Shown here piece after piece: positions 24,025 to 34,700 of a stretch of 64,000 nt of DNA. The DNA comes from Eutypa lata. Lineage: Eukaryota; Ascomycota; Sordariomycetes; Xylariales; Diatrypaceae. How positions within the stretch are numbered: the first letter of the stretch is position 1; each line of letters starts with the position of its first letter. Where the stretch lies: contig JAKULF010000008.1 of assembly GCA_022661535.1 (NCBI GenBank), positions 496,001 through 560,000 of the forward strand, written 5' to 3'. The notes under the pieces were generated by a model that saw nothing but the letters and a program-made list of their open reading frames with translations, was not told where the DNA came from and searched no databases. The translations under genes were made by a program, and so were the position numbers.

Positions 24025-25422
24025 TCACCTCGTCAAGCGATCCTCAAACCAAGCTGCCACAAGCCCATTCCCAAGGCGGGGAAGACCAAATGCTTCCTCG
24101 CCTAACCCGACATCATAGACCTGCACGCGTCTAACAGCCTCGTCCTCCCACCCTTCGTAGTCCTCGTCCCACCGCAAGCGCTCCTTCATCTCGATCTTGT
24201 CGACGCTGCGGCGCATAACCCCCGCCAGCTCATTGGCCTGCGTCCTGAAGCTGTTGTTCGGGGCCTCCTTCTTGGTGCGCCTCCGCCGCCTCCTCTGGAG
24301 CGACGGCGGCGGCGGCGGCGCCGTCGTGTGCAGCAGCAGCGTCTGGGGGATCTTGAGCGTCGACTTCCGCGGCGGGAACACGAGCGGGCTCATCCGCGGC
24401 GGCTTTTGCGCTAGGCCGCTGAGCAGGGCCTCGGGCGTGAGGTCCTGTGACGATAGGAATTCCGACAGCGGCAATAACGACGACGACGGCGATGAAGATG
24501 GCGATGGCGATGATAATGCTGCGTAGTCTTGATCGACCGGCTTGGTGAACGTCCGCGGCACGTGCAGCCCCGGCGTGTGGAAGAAGAGACAGGGGCTGGC
24601 GAAGGGGTCGAAGAGGTTGTCGGGCTTCTTGAACAGCGCCGCGGCGTGCTGCTTTAGGTCGAGCAGGCCGGGGTCCTGGGGCCGGCCGAGGATCTCCTCG
24701 AGTATGTTGGAGGTGGAGGATCGCGACTTGGGGGCTCGGTTGATCGGGTGGTCCGGCAGGAACATGGTCCAGTTGTATACGCCGTTGAAGGCGACGCACC
24801 CGCGCACTGCCATGCGATGATGCGGGCGTGCCTCCGTCAACGCGAGAGAGGTCGCCAGCGAGGCTCCCAGGTACGACCCGAATATGTAGACGTCGCGCCG
24901 CTTGTAGAGCTGCGGCGCGAGGTTCTCTAGGATCCAGCTGTAGCCTTGTAGCGCGTCGTGGAGCGGAGTCGGCCAGTACAGCGGCGTGGCTGGACCTGGA
25001 TTCTTTGTTGCCGAGACAGCGTCAGATCCATCCCCAGTAAAGGGGGAGTAGCCAGCCCATCGGTAATGGATCACGGCGGTGGGGTGGCCGTGACAGAATA
25101 GGGGTAGCTCTGAGTATATTCCACGTCCGGAGGCCGTTGAGTACGGTGGAAGATATATCAATAATGGGTCCGTAGAGGACTTTGCGATATTATGTAGACT
25201 AGGGGTGACAGTTAGGGCAGTACACGTATATGAATCGGATGTATCAGTAAATAGATATATGAGAACCTACTCAACATGTATGTTGCCAGACGATGCGCAT
25301 CTAACACTAACTCGCTCGACATCGCGAGGACCCGAGGCGACTACGCTGAAGCATCTTCGCGAATGTGAGCGGAGAAGGCTTGCATGGCTTAGTAGTGGTT
25401 TAGCTAGAAACCATCTTCTCAT
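24025..25422 (-). CDS. Alpha/beta-hydrolase-fold protein, nucleophile serine not seen
   Basis: Two exons on the minus strand, 25422..25271 and 25198..24025, give 441 residues. The 72-bp intron has donor GTAGGT, branch CTAAC and acceptor CCTAG; joining yields SGNIHVDLHNIAKSS followed by LLIYLPPYS, a typical entry into this fold. The first 30 residues (MRRWFLAKPLLSHASLLRSHSRR) are basic and Leu/Ser-rich, like a mitochondrial presequence. The central part has the expected strands: PTAVIHYRWAGYS, then VYIFGSYLGASLATSLALTE, then VAFNGVYNW. At the place of the nucleophile elbow the sequence is GSYLG, so the centre of the G-x-S-x-G pattern is Tyr rather than Ser. I remember homologues in other fungi that also lack it, which suggests a non-catalytic or altered role. 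The C-terminal 170 residues are variable and Arg/Pro-rich. It is divergent from the potassium channel gene, sharing a 767-bp promoter region. Confidence 0.8.
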
Positions 25423-26189
25423 TTTATGTTTCGAGTCTGCCTCTTGAACAAGCTTCGAGACGATCGCACCGTGTAAAAAGGGCGGTTTATCATTAGACGT
25501 TTTAGGATACCCAAGTGCCCTATCTTTCTGTCCACGCGGCACATGATGCTGACATTAGCAGGTTTTGAATGGGCGCTGTAGCTGTCCAATTGAAAGTTTG
25601 CGCGCCAAGTTAGTTTGAATGTATGACGCTAAAGGTACTGAGCCAGTGGCCAGTCAGAGCTCAAGTGAGTGATTTAGTGGGGTTTATTAAGGCGTGGGGA
25701 AATACTCCAGAGGGATCATCATCCCGCTAATATTGGAAGGGAGGGCAACCTTTTAACTACCCTAGTAGGTAGCTGGTAGTGATCTTAACTGATAACCATC
25801 ACAGCATCACTACTAACTGCCAAGCGACGTCATAGGCGTCCAGATCTTTTCATTCCAAGTTCCTAAAGTATGCAGATGCGCATTTCAGGCAACTTTTGAC
25901 ATGATCTGTCTATCTGTGTAGATACTAACGTGAAATCATCTTGCAACATTCATATTTCACAATGCAGACACGGCTTGTTAAACCTAATTCTCAGGATTAC
26001 TTACCCTTAAGTTAAAAATCTCTACCCGGAACTTCTAAAGCTTATACAGCTCTAAGGAAAGGACAGCATTATCTCTATGAGGCCGTATCATTCGTTCACT
26101 TTCGCTCATAATCATATGACTACGAGACATCAATACCCATTGACATAATATCCCATAATATCATTAACTAGAACTAACTAGACCTCGCA
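25423..26189. other. Divergent promoter region
   Basis: Lies between the hydrolase-like gene (minus) and the K+ channel gene (plus). No gene inside. AT-leaning towards the channel ATG, with several AACTAAC/ACTAGAACTAACTAGACC repeats just upstream of 26190. Confidence 0.55.
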
Positions 26190-28530
26190 ATGGACGACGC
26201 TGGTCTTGGTGACAATGTTCAAAAGCAGTCACAAGCTGTCGACGGGGAGGGACACCATACTATCGGCAATGATCACGTACACCTAGACCCGGCGTGAGAT
26301 ATTCCCCATTCCCATTTGTGGGATTCATCAAGCTTACGTACAGCAACTAGACGTTGGTGGTTCGCATCGGCAGCATTCCCCATGATAGCTAGCACGCTAG
26401 GTCCGGTTGCTTCCGCCTTCAGTATATTATCGCTGGTAGAGAAATGGAGACAGCAGATACCGCCTGGGTCCGATATAAGTCAAGCCGAATTTATCGAAGA
26501 TCCCGCATGGCTTATCGCCGTGAATGCCGTGCAGCTAGCTATCGCCATCGTTGCTAATTTGTTTCTCCTTCTCAACATGACTAAGAGAGTGCGGTTTTCT
26601 ATCGCTCAGCCCATCACCATCGTCGGGTGGTATGTATCCGCGGTCTGTTTAGTGGCTCTGGCAGCGACAGCAAGCGGCCCGTTGGTACCTACAGATGACA
26701 TTGATTGGATATGGTCACAGGCATTCTACTACGGCATTTACGCTGCCGTCTTATACTTCATTGTGGCATCTCTAATGGTCGTCACCGTCTGGGGTGCACG
26801 CGCTGGTCATTACGATAAAGACTTCGAACTTACCATGAGCCAGCGGACATTGATGCTACAGACTCTTGCCTTCCTGGTGTACCTTCTTGTTGGCGCTTTG
26901 ATATTCTCTCACATTGAAAATTGGAAATATCTGGATGGTATCTACTGGGCGGACGTCACGCTTTTCACCATAGGCTTTGGTGATTTTTCACCGCAAACGA
27001 CGCTCGGACGTGCCCTTCTGATGCCATATGCTCTGGTAGGTGTGACCAGCCTTGGTCTAGTCATCGGATCCATCCGGAGTCTCGCGCTGGATAGGGGGAA
27101 ACGTAGGTTGGATGTCCGAATGCTGGAGAAGAAACGAAGACAATTGATTCGGCACATCACGCGGAAAGGGAACGAGGGCTTGCTTGAACCTATTGATGGT
27201 GGAACCTCAGATGCGTATCCCGCAACAAAAGGTGAAGATCTCCCCCGGACGGAACTTGAGCGACGCAGAAAAGAATTTTCACTTATGCGGAAGATCCAAA
27301 ATCAAACGTCTGTGAGGAGACGATGGACTGCAATGGCTATCTCAACTAGCACGTGGATAGTGCTCTGGCTTGTAGGCGCTAGAATTTTCCAAGCCTGTGA
27401 AAGCGAATATCAGGGATGGAGTTACTTCGACGGCGTTTACTTTGCCTACACGGCATTAACAACCATCGGATATGGCGATCTCACTCCAGTGTCAAACGGC
27501 GCCAAGTCATTTTTTGTATTCTGGTCTCTGATTGCTCTGCCGACAATGACAGTGTTCATATCTAACGCTGGAGATACCATCGTGAAGATAATTAGGGATG
27601 GCACCCTCAGGGTCGGGAACCTGACTATCCTGCCCGGAGAAAGGGGTATTAAAAAGGAAACTAAGCAGCTTATGACAAGATTGTCATGTGGTGTTTTATT
27701 TGCTGATGAGGATATCGAAGAATCCCCCCCGGGATTTCTCGGTGCAGCCCAACCCCATATGGAGGACGAGGATAGCGATGACAGCAAAGAAGACGTGGAA
27801 GACACTAGAACATCCAGTGCACGTACGGATAGTTCCACTAAATGGAACGTACAGAGGCAAGCGGCGCCGGACGTAACCAGACGAGATAAGAAGCCAGACC
27901 AGGCGAAGCGAGGGAAGTCGTTGTCGCAGGACCACGTACGTGATGGAAAACAAGATATACCGATAGAACTTCCCAAGTCGCGCGCTGAATATCATTTGCT
28001 CCTAATCGACGAGATAGGTCGTGTGACGAGACATCTGCAGAACTCACCGCCACGGAAATATACTTACAAAGAGGTATGTTTTCCCCACGAGGACTCACCC
28101 ATGATCTTAGATGAACTCCGTGTCTACGAATATTTGTTGATTATGATATTTCTAGTGGGCCTGGTTTCTACGCCTGATAGGCGAGGACGAAAGCAACGCC
28201 GAGACACACCAGAGGCCGATGAGACGACCCCGGGACGAAGGGCACTATGTTGGTCCGGGGCAGCCCGGACCTAGTAGTACGGGCGATCCGGAGCAACCTA
28301 CCGATAAAGCAAGGGCTCAGAAGAGTTCCTGGAGCTGGATTGGCCATCGGAGCCCGCTCATGGACAGCCGAGAGGAGGCCGAGTGGATCTTGGATCGCCT
28401 AGAACGGAAGCTCAAGGAGGAACTGCAGTCCGTCGTCAAGGAACAGCGAGGGCAGGACGGCCTCCGGGAGGTGAGGTCAGAGGAGCAGAGCAACGAGCAG
28501 AAGCCTCTCCGTCCTGACCCCATGCAGTAG
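26190..28530 (+). CDS. TOK1: TOK-type outward-rectifier potassium channel (two pores)
   Basis: Three exons, 26190..26293, 26351..28073 and 28156..28530, give 733 residues. Intron 1 (57 bp, GTGAGA...CTAG) removes an in-frame TGA at 26295 and joins HLDPA to RWWFASAAFPM. Intron 2 (82 bp, GTATGT...TTCTAG) joins YTYKE to WAWFLRLIGEDE. Fungal TOK channels have eight membrane spans with two pore loops, and here both selectivity filters are intact: TIGFGD at residue 241 and TIGYGD at residue 406. Hydrophobic spans precede and separate them; the last runs SFFVFWSLIALPTMTVF. The long cytosolic C terminus is acidic and charged, and ends with a conserved block WIGHRSPLMDS...EAEWILDRLERKL. The protein passes K+ outward at the plasma membrane and so helps set membrane potential (family knowledge). 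The symbol is by family resemblance to yeast TOK1. Confidence 0.92.
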
Positions 28531-30425
28531 CACCCGCATGCGCGAATGTATCTGGGGATGAGGTGTGCACGGAAGTGGATGTCTACCTAGGTAGACACCC
28601 TTATGCTGCAACTATGTTTCCATTCGTTGGTAACTTTCAGTGCCTTAACAATGAGATGCTATTTCGAGACAATTGTGGTATAAAAAAATCTTCCGTTCGG
28701 CGATTCCAATACCCGCTTACTACATACGCTTCACCTATCTGGTTGCCCCTAATAAGGACATCTCTGAACGCAATGTCATTCGATTCAGTAGTTGAGTATC
28801 CGCGGTGGTGGTAAGATGATCAACAAGTAGTAATACTATCGGCCGTTTACTCTTCCTCCACGTGGTACCAGGTCCCTACGTACATACATAGTATGTGTAG
28901 ATCGGAGAGATCCCGAAGCTTGAGAGCTTTATTCTCCGTCAGCGTCAGCGTAATGTCTTGTACCTAGGTGTGGGCATGTTGTCGACCCACTCAGCCCACT
29001 CTAAGGGGCCACCATCTCAGAATGGTTTCCTAATGTGGGAGGTAATTGCCAAATAAAGCTACCAAGGGCTTTCATATTTGGCGAACCATCACCATAACTA
29101 AAACGTCAGCCTCGATATCGTGAGTAATGGACCATGAGAATATGTATAATTGTAGAAGAAGCGAGTAAGAGACGGATATAAGTTGAAGATTTGATAGGGG
29201 AATGATTGAAAGTATAATCGAATTGAATTAGATACATACATTGAGGATATATCGTCTACTGGAACGACATCAATTGCGATACATCTGGAAATCCTAGGGC
29301 TAGATAACTTAGGAAGAGGCGTAGTTAATGGTCGAATTCAGTTGCTGACATAGTTACGTACTTAACTGATCTGAGTGTGGGGATGCAACGAGCCAGTTGA
29401 GTCCGGATCGGGAAGTTGAACTTACACAGTTCTTATGTACCTGCAGCGATGCTGTCTTCGTCATTTTAGTGCCAAACTTTTAATAGTAATCCCAGGTTGC
29501 CGGACTGCCTAATGCAACGCTGCTCATCAAACCTCTTCCCAATCTGCGAAAATTTAGCTCTCAGCGAGAGTCGGGATCTCAGCTTGTTTTAGCCCTGGAA
29601 AGTTTCCACCTGAGACTAGCGTTGTGTGCGTGTGTGTTCACCATATTCCATATTCCCAAATAAAACGTCGAGGTTAACAATGACCATAATGCTATTGCTC
29701 GTCTCTCATAATGGTGGTGCCTCGTGGTGGAAAAAAAAGAGTCGCGCTTCATATGCCATCTATAGATCTAGATAAGAAAAGTAACGATGTTCTCACTGTT
29801 ATTACGCGCATAAGGATCCGGTCAGCTGGTTTCCGAACGATGATGATGAACGCCTGGCCCCATCTCAGCCGAGTCAGCTCTCTTTTCGGAAACAGCACAT
29901 GGTTGTCTACAAGGGGTCTTTACCTCTAGTACTCCGCAAAACTTACCACCTTCCCATAAGGAAGTGCACTTATGAGAGAACATAGGGCTATGGCCGACCA
30001 CAATGGAAGTTCGAAGTTGGCCAGACCCGCCAAGAGCAAAGAATCTTTTTTCTTCTTGCTCACGCTACGCTAGGTAGGGTCTTTGTTGGCGCGGCTCGCA
30101 CTGAATAAGCAAATCCCGACTATGTATGGAGGGAAGAGAAGTACATATATAGATCCTAGCTATGTCGCTACCCATATCCTGTCTCGAGAGTCCTCTTTGT
30201 CTCATCACTTATCAGTCCTACCATCATTGCCTTCGGGTTTCATTCCTTACCACCCAGTCATTCCTTTACTAGGTTCTAAGTTAACTAGGCTTTTGCAAAG
30301 TCAAACATCGTCACTCCCTATTAAATCTATATCTCTCTGCCTTGTAGAGTAAAACAAACACACTCCTTATATACTATACTATTCTATACTATACCAAAGA
30401 TAGAACAACACCAACAACAGCCAAG
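28531..30425. other. Intergenic, upstream of secreted-protein gene
   Basis: About 1.9 kb with only short frames on either strand, none recognisable. A TCTACCTAGGTAGAC palindrome lies at about 28580. The final 60 bp look like a core promoter and leader, given separately. Confidence 0.55.
30366..30425 (+). promoter_or_regulatory. TATA-like element and CA-rich leader
   Basis: TATATACTATAC lies about 55 bp before the ATG, followed by an A/C-rich leader with AACAACACCAACAACAG and the start context CCAAGATG. This pattern is common in highly expressed fungal genes. The transcription start is not known. Confidence 0.4.
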
Positions 30426-31103
30426 ATGCTCTTCAGCAGTGTAACCGCTCTCCTGAGCATGGCCGCCGCCGGCTCGGCCGCCACGCTCCCGTCGACGTTC
30501 GCCAAGAAGCAGAGCGGGTCGATCTCGGTGACGCCGCACGACCGGTACTCGTCGTCGATCGGGGTGCTGGGGTGCAAGATCGACGTGAACCGGGTGGCGT
30601 ACTGGCCGTCGTCGCCGGGGTGCGACGACATCTGCGTCCGGGTGACGGCCAACGGGCGGTCGGTCAACCTGCTCAAGATCGACCAGTCGGGCGGCGCCTA
30701 CGACATCTCGTACGACGCGTGGAACTACCTGGTGACGGGGCAGGGGGCCCGGGAGAACCCGCAGCAGGGCGGCGGCATCGCCGCCACGTACGAGACCGTC
30801 GACCCGTCCGAGTGCGCCTCCCTCATCACCGAGCCGTCGGGCAAGCTCGCCTTCGCCGCCGCCAACTCCATGAACTTCGTCACCTCCTGCAGCGCCGGCA
30901 CCTGGGTCGGCCAGAACCTCGCCCTCTACAACATCGTCAACCCCGTCTGCACCTACGGCTACGACGAGGTCTGCCAGATGCCCGACCCCGCCGTCAGCAA
31001 CCAGCCCACCTGCCCCCACCAGCTCGGCGTCACCAACCCGCTCACCTCCCAGCCCGTCTACAACATCGACTACGGCACCGGCAACGAGTCCCTGGCTGTT
31101 TAA
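30426..31103 (+). CDS. Secreted eight-cysteine protein of unknown function
   Basis: Single exon, 225 residues. A signal peptide is clear: MLFSSVTALLSMAAAGSAA, with cleavage likely after SAA near residue 19. The mature protein has eight cysteines (GC, GC, IC, EC, SC, VC, VC, TC), enough for four disulfides. Conserved-looking stretches are SISVTPHDRYSSSIGVLGCK, NRVAYWPSSPGC, LLKIDQSGGAYDISYDAWNY and YNIVNPVCTYGYDEVC. I recall close homologues in many Sordariomycetes, annotated only as secreted or hypothetical. The HDRYSSSIGVLGC / AYDIS pattern recalls double-psi beta-barrel proteins, but I cannot confirm that. Third-position GC is extremely high compared with neighbouring genes (GTC, ATC, GCC, AAC codons almost exclusively), which in fungi usually marks strong expression. 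It is convergent with the ABC transporter gene. Confidence 0.85.
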   Translation: MLFSSVTALLSMAAAGSAATLPSTFAKKQSGSISVTPHDRYSSSIGVLGCKIDVNRVAYWPSSPGCDDICVRVTANGRSVNLLKIDQSGGAYDISYDAWNYLVTGQGARENPQQGGGIAATYETVDPSECASLITEPSGKLAFAAANSMNFVTSCSAGTWVGQNLALYNIVNPVCTYGYDEVCQMPDPAVSNQPTCPHQLGVTNPLTSQPVYNIDYGTGNESLAV

Positions 31104-31776
31104 AGCCCCTATCATTTATGAAAGATGAAGAATTGGGTTATCCATTTCTCCCCGTTCTCTTTTTTCATTCCCTCCCCGCTTGCTGGGACTTGTCATCTCA
31201 GAGGGAACTAAAGGGGCGGGTTTTTGTTATATTGTCTGCATTCCTTGTTAGACAACTTTTCTCTGTTTTGAAGACATGATGTGTACAAGACAACGGCGAA
31301 ATTGGGGTATGATGGGAATGGAAAATGTGTTAGAAAGTTTGAAGGCTTCATACCTTGTACATACCAATGGGGCCCATAACCTGTATATACTGTATATAAA
31401 TGCAATGCAATCCATACACACCTAAATTCTCCCACGTAGTTACGTTTCCTTCGCGCCACCGTTCAGACCAATGTAGTAATTTATCATGTGAGCTTTATAA
31501 TGCCAAAGAAGGACGTAGAGACCGTCGAAGTTAACTACACCTTGTCCAGAATTCTACATGTTAATATAAATGCTAGGTAGCTGATCCATATGCTAAAGGG
31601 GGAAATGCCATCTATATGATACTTCTTTCATCTCATAGTTCCATGTCTATATGCCATATCTAGAATGTCCCCCTATTTCTAAATCAGATATGCTAGAGAG
31701 ATAAACAAATGCAAGAGAAACAAAATGAGACATTGCACCTAGGGTATTATAAACCAGCCAACCAGTTATCACTGTA
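31104..31776. other. Convergent 3' intergenic region
   Basis: Contains the 3' ends of the secreted-protein gene and the ABC transporter gene, which point at each other. AT-leaning, no gene recognised. Confidence 0.6.
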
Positions 31777-34700
31777 TTACGCCTTCTTCTTCTTCCACCA
31801 TGGCTTCTTCTTCTCCTCCTTATACCCTTCCTCCTGGACATTATGCTGTCCGACGATCGTGAGGAATACCTGGTCTAAAGTAGTAGGGCTAATGCTGTAG
31901 TGTTCAATACCAAGCTCCTCCCTGTGTTCCTCGAGGACGATGAGAAGCTGGCCAATGGCGCTCCTAGTCCTGGTAGTGGTCGTGGCTGTAGTCGAAGTCG
32001 TAGTCGTGCCCTCCTCACTAGCACCCCCCTTCTTCACACTACTGCCAACGCCACTAGCTGCTACGGCGCTCGCCGGGATCGAGAACCTCAGCTGTCCATG
32101 GTACGTGTTAGCCTCCACAACCGCATCCGGGAACGTCGCGACGACCCAAGCACGGAGGGCCTCCATCTCCTCGGGGGGCGAGTGGGGCGCCGAGCAGCTG
32201 ACGAGATGGACGTGCAGGGCGTCGCCAAAGCGATGGCGCAGGCCCTCAACAGACCCCATGGCGAGCATGCGCTTGGCGAGGATCCCGGCGCGCCCCGCCA
32301 GTGCGTCCGCCTCCTCCATGCTATGGGTCGTGAGCAGGATCGAGCGTCCGGTCTTGATAGAGCCCAGTGTCCGCCACATGATACGCTTCGCGGCGGCGTC
32401 GAGCCCCGACGACGGTTCGTCCAGCAGCAGCACCGACGGGTTGCCCATCAGCGCGATGCCCAGCGACAGCTTCCGCTTGTTGCCGCCGGACAGGGCGTGC
32501 GCCATGCGCGTCGCGAAGGCGTCGAGGCCGACGGCCCGCAGCACCGAGCGCACGTTGTGCTCGATGTCGGGGACGCCGCGGATGCGCGCGTAGAACCGCA
32601 GGTGCTCCAGGACCGTCATCGAGTCGATGGCGTCGAACTGCGGGCAGACGCCTAGGTTGGCCCGGGCCGCGGCGCGGTGGCGGCTGATGGAGATGTTCTC
32701 GACGAAAACGTCGCCCCCGTTGTTGTTGTTGCCGCTGGGCTGGATGTCGCCGCGGATGAGCGATATGGTGGTTGATTTCCCGGCGCCGTTCGGGCCGAGC
32801 AATGCGAACACTTCGCTCCGCTGCACTCCGAAGGTTACGTTGTCGACGGCTGTGTTCTTCCCGAATGTCTTTGTCAGGTGCACGACGCGCAAGCCGTCAG
32901 TGTCTTTACCTGAGCTGGTTACCCGAGTCAGCTCGTTAGCAACCTCTTCATCCGAGAGAGCGCCGTCGTCCGAGGGGTTCGTGGTCTTCCTGAATAGGTT
33001 GAAGAGTTTGGCATTCGCTCCGCTATCGTTCCATAGAAGGAAGCCGAACAGGAGCACAGCCTGAACAATGAGATATAAGATTGGGCCTCCATAGTTCGTT
33101 ATGTCGCCAGGACTGGCCGATAGTTCGTACCCATCACAGGAAGTCGAAAAGATGTTGAGACCCACGAAGAGTCCCCGAAAGACCGAGCCGATGGGGAAGA
33201 AAATAGAGATGACGAAGTGGACGACGAGCAGAGACGTCTCGACGATGTTGACAGGCGCAAATAGGTTAACAGAGAAATAGGCGATGAAGTAGATGAGGAA
33301 ACCCACGGCCTGCGAACCCGCAGTAAAGGCGTACGTAGATAACTGGGTGTTGCAAAATAAGGAGATGACGTATGATAACAAGGTAGTTGTTAAGCCATAA
33401 AGTGTAAAGATTATGAAGAGATAGCCAACGTGATACCATATGTCGGATGAGGCAGCGAAGATGGCCGTCGTTATGCCCATACTAACGATGATGATCGCGA
33501 AGTCGAAACTAATATGGGAGACCCAGAGAGGCCACGACCTAACGCCATTCGAGTACTGTAGCCCTCGTACATTTCTCCGCCGTTCGATATTTGGGTACAG
33601 GCCGAGAAATGCGGGAGTTGCACATAGAGCAAGACAGAAATAGACGAAAAGGTTCACTGCAAAAATGTGGGTTAGCGATCACTTCTATATAACAAGGGGG
33701 TGGTGATGTACTGGTGTATAGGGTGACAAGGAGATAAGCTTACATGAATCGCTGGTAGAGGGAGCCCAGGGGATATCGAATGGTGCGTAGTTAGCGGCGA
33801 TGCTTATATTAGTGAGCATAATGTTGAGAGCATTCTGCCCAAAGACAGAGGCCGAGACGTCTGAGAAATCCGATTGATATGCAACGGTAGGAGGCGAGTT
33901 AGCATCGCCGACAAACCAAGCTGCAGGGGTGACGTTCTTCCGGTTTTGCTCGACGGAACCGTAGAAACCATCCAGGGAGTCGACGAAGTGTAAGCTCTCG
34001 ATAAACCCACTGGCAGTATCGTTGGTCGCCGTGTTATCGTCGTCTTGACGACGACGGAGACCACCACTAGGGGGCGTGGTGGTCTCGTTTCCGGGATTCG
34101 CAAAGGTGGGGAAATACAACCCCTGGAGCGTGGCTGGGGTAAACAGTACAGTAGGGCCGGCGATCAAATACAGGTCGTCGTATAGCTCAGTGTAGTCATC
34201 AGTTGACGTTGCGGAGTTCTGGTCTGTCGGGGTACACCCAACTTGTTCATGGTTTCTGACATAAAGCTGGACCAATGCAGCCGCTATGATGGGTATGAGG
34301 AAGGCGGTTACATAGGGAAACCAGTTATACTTAAACACGATGGCTCGCTTGAGGAGTAGAATCCAGGTCTGCTTCCAGTAACCTATCCGTTGTCCAGAGA
34401 GTAGTTTTACGCCATCGTTGTCGAGTTCAGAGCCGTCTGACGCTAGGTTCTCCTCCGAGACCACTTGTTTGTCATTGGTGATAGCACCTGCATCCTGAAC
34501 CGGTTTAAGAGCACTTTCGTCCTTAACTTCTTCGGCTACCTGCAAGAAGACATCTTCGATCGTGGGCCCAGAAAACTTGTAGTCATGAATTCCCGCGTCC
34601 TCCAATTCTCGAACAACCTGGGCAGCAAGAGAAGAAGAAGGGGCTACATAGCTGAGGGCATCGAAGGACTTCTTCCGTTGGACGCCCTCAATCTCTGGTG

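Noticed and set aside
24230..24799. 189-residue minus-strand frame overlapping the hydrolase-like gene
   Set aside because: Alternate frame of the GC-rich part of the same gene; Ala/Arg/Pro-rich without family features.
30384..31115. 243-residue minus-strand frame opposite the secreted protein
   Set aside because: Gly/Val/Arg-rich antisense shadow caused by extreme GC3 of the real gene.
31900..32655. 251- and 217-residue plus-strand frames over the ABC transporter NBD2
   Set aside because: They lie opposite conserved Walker and signature motifs, and their own sequence has no domain.
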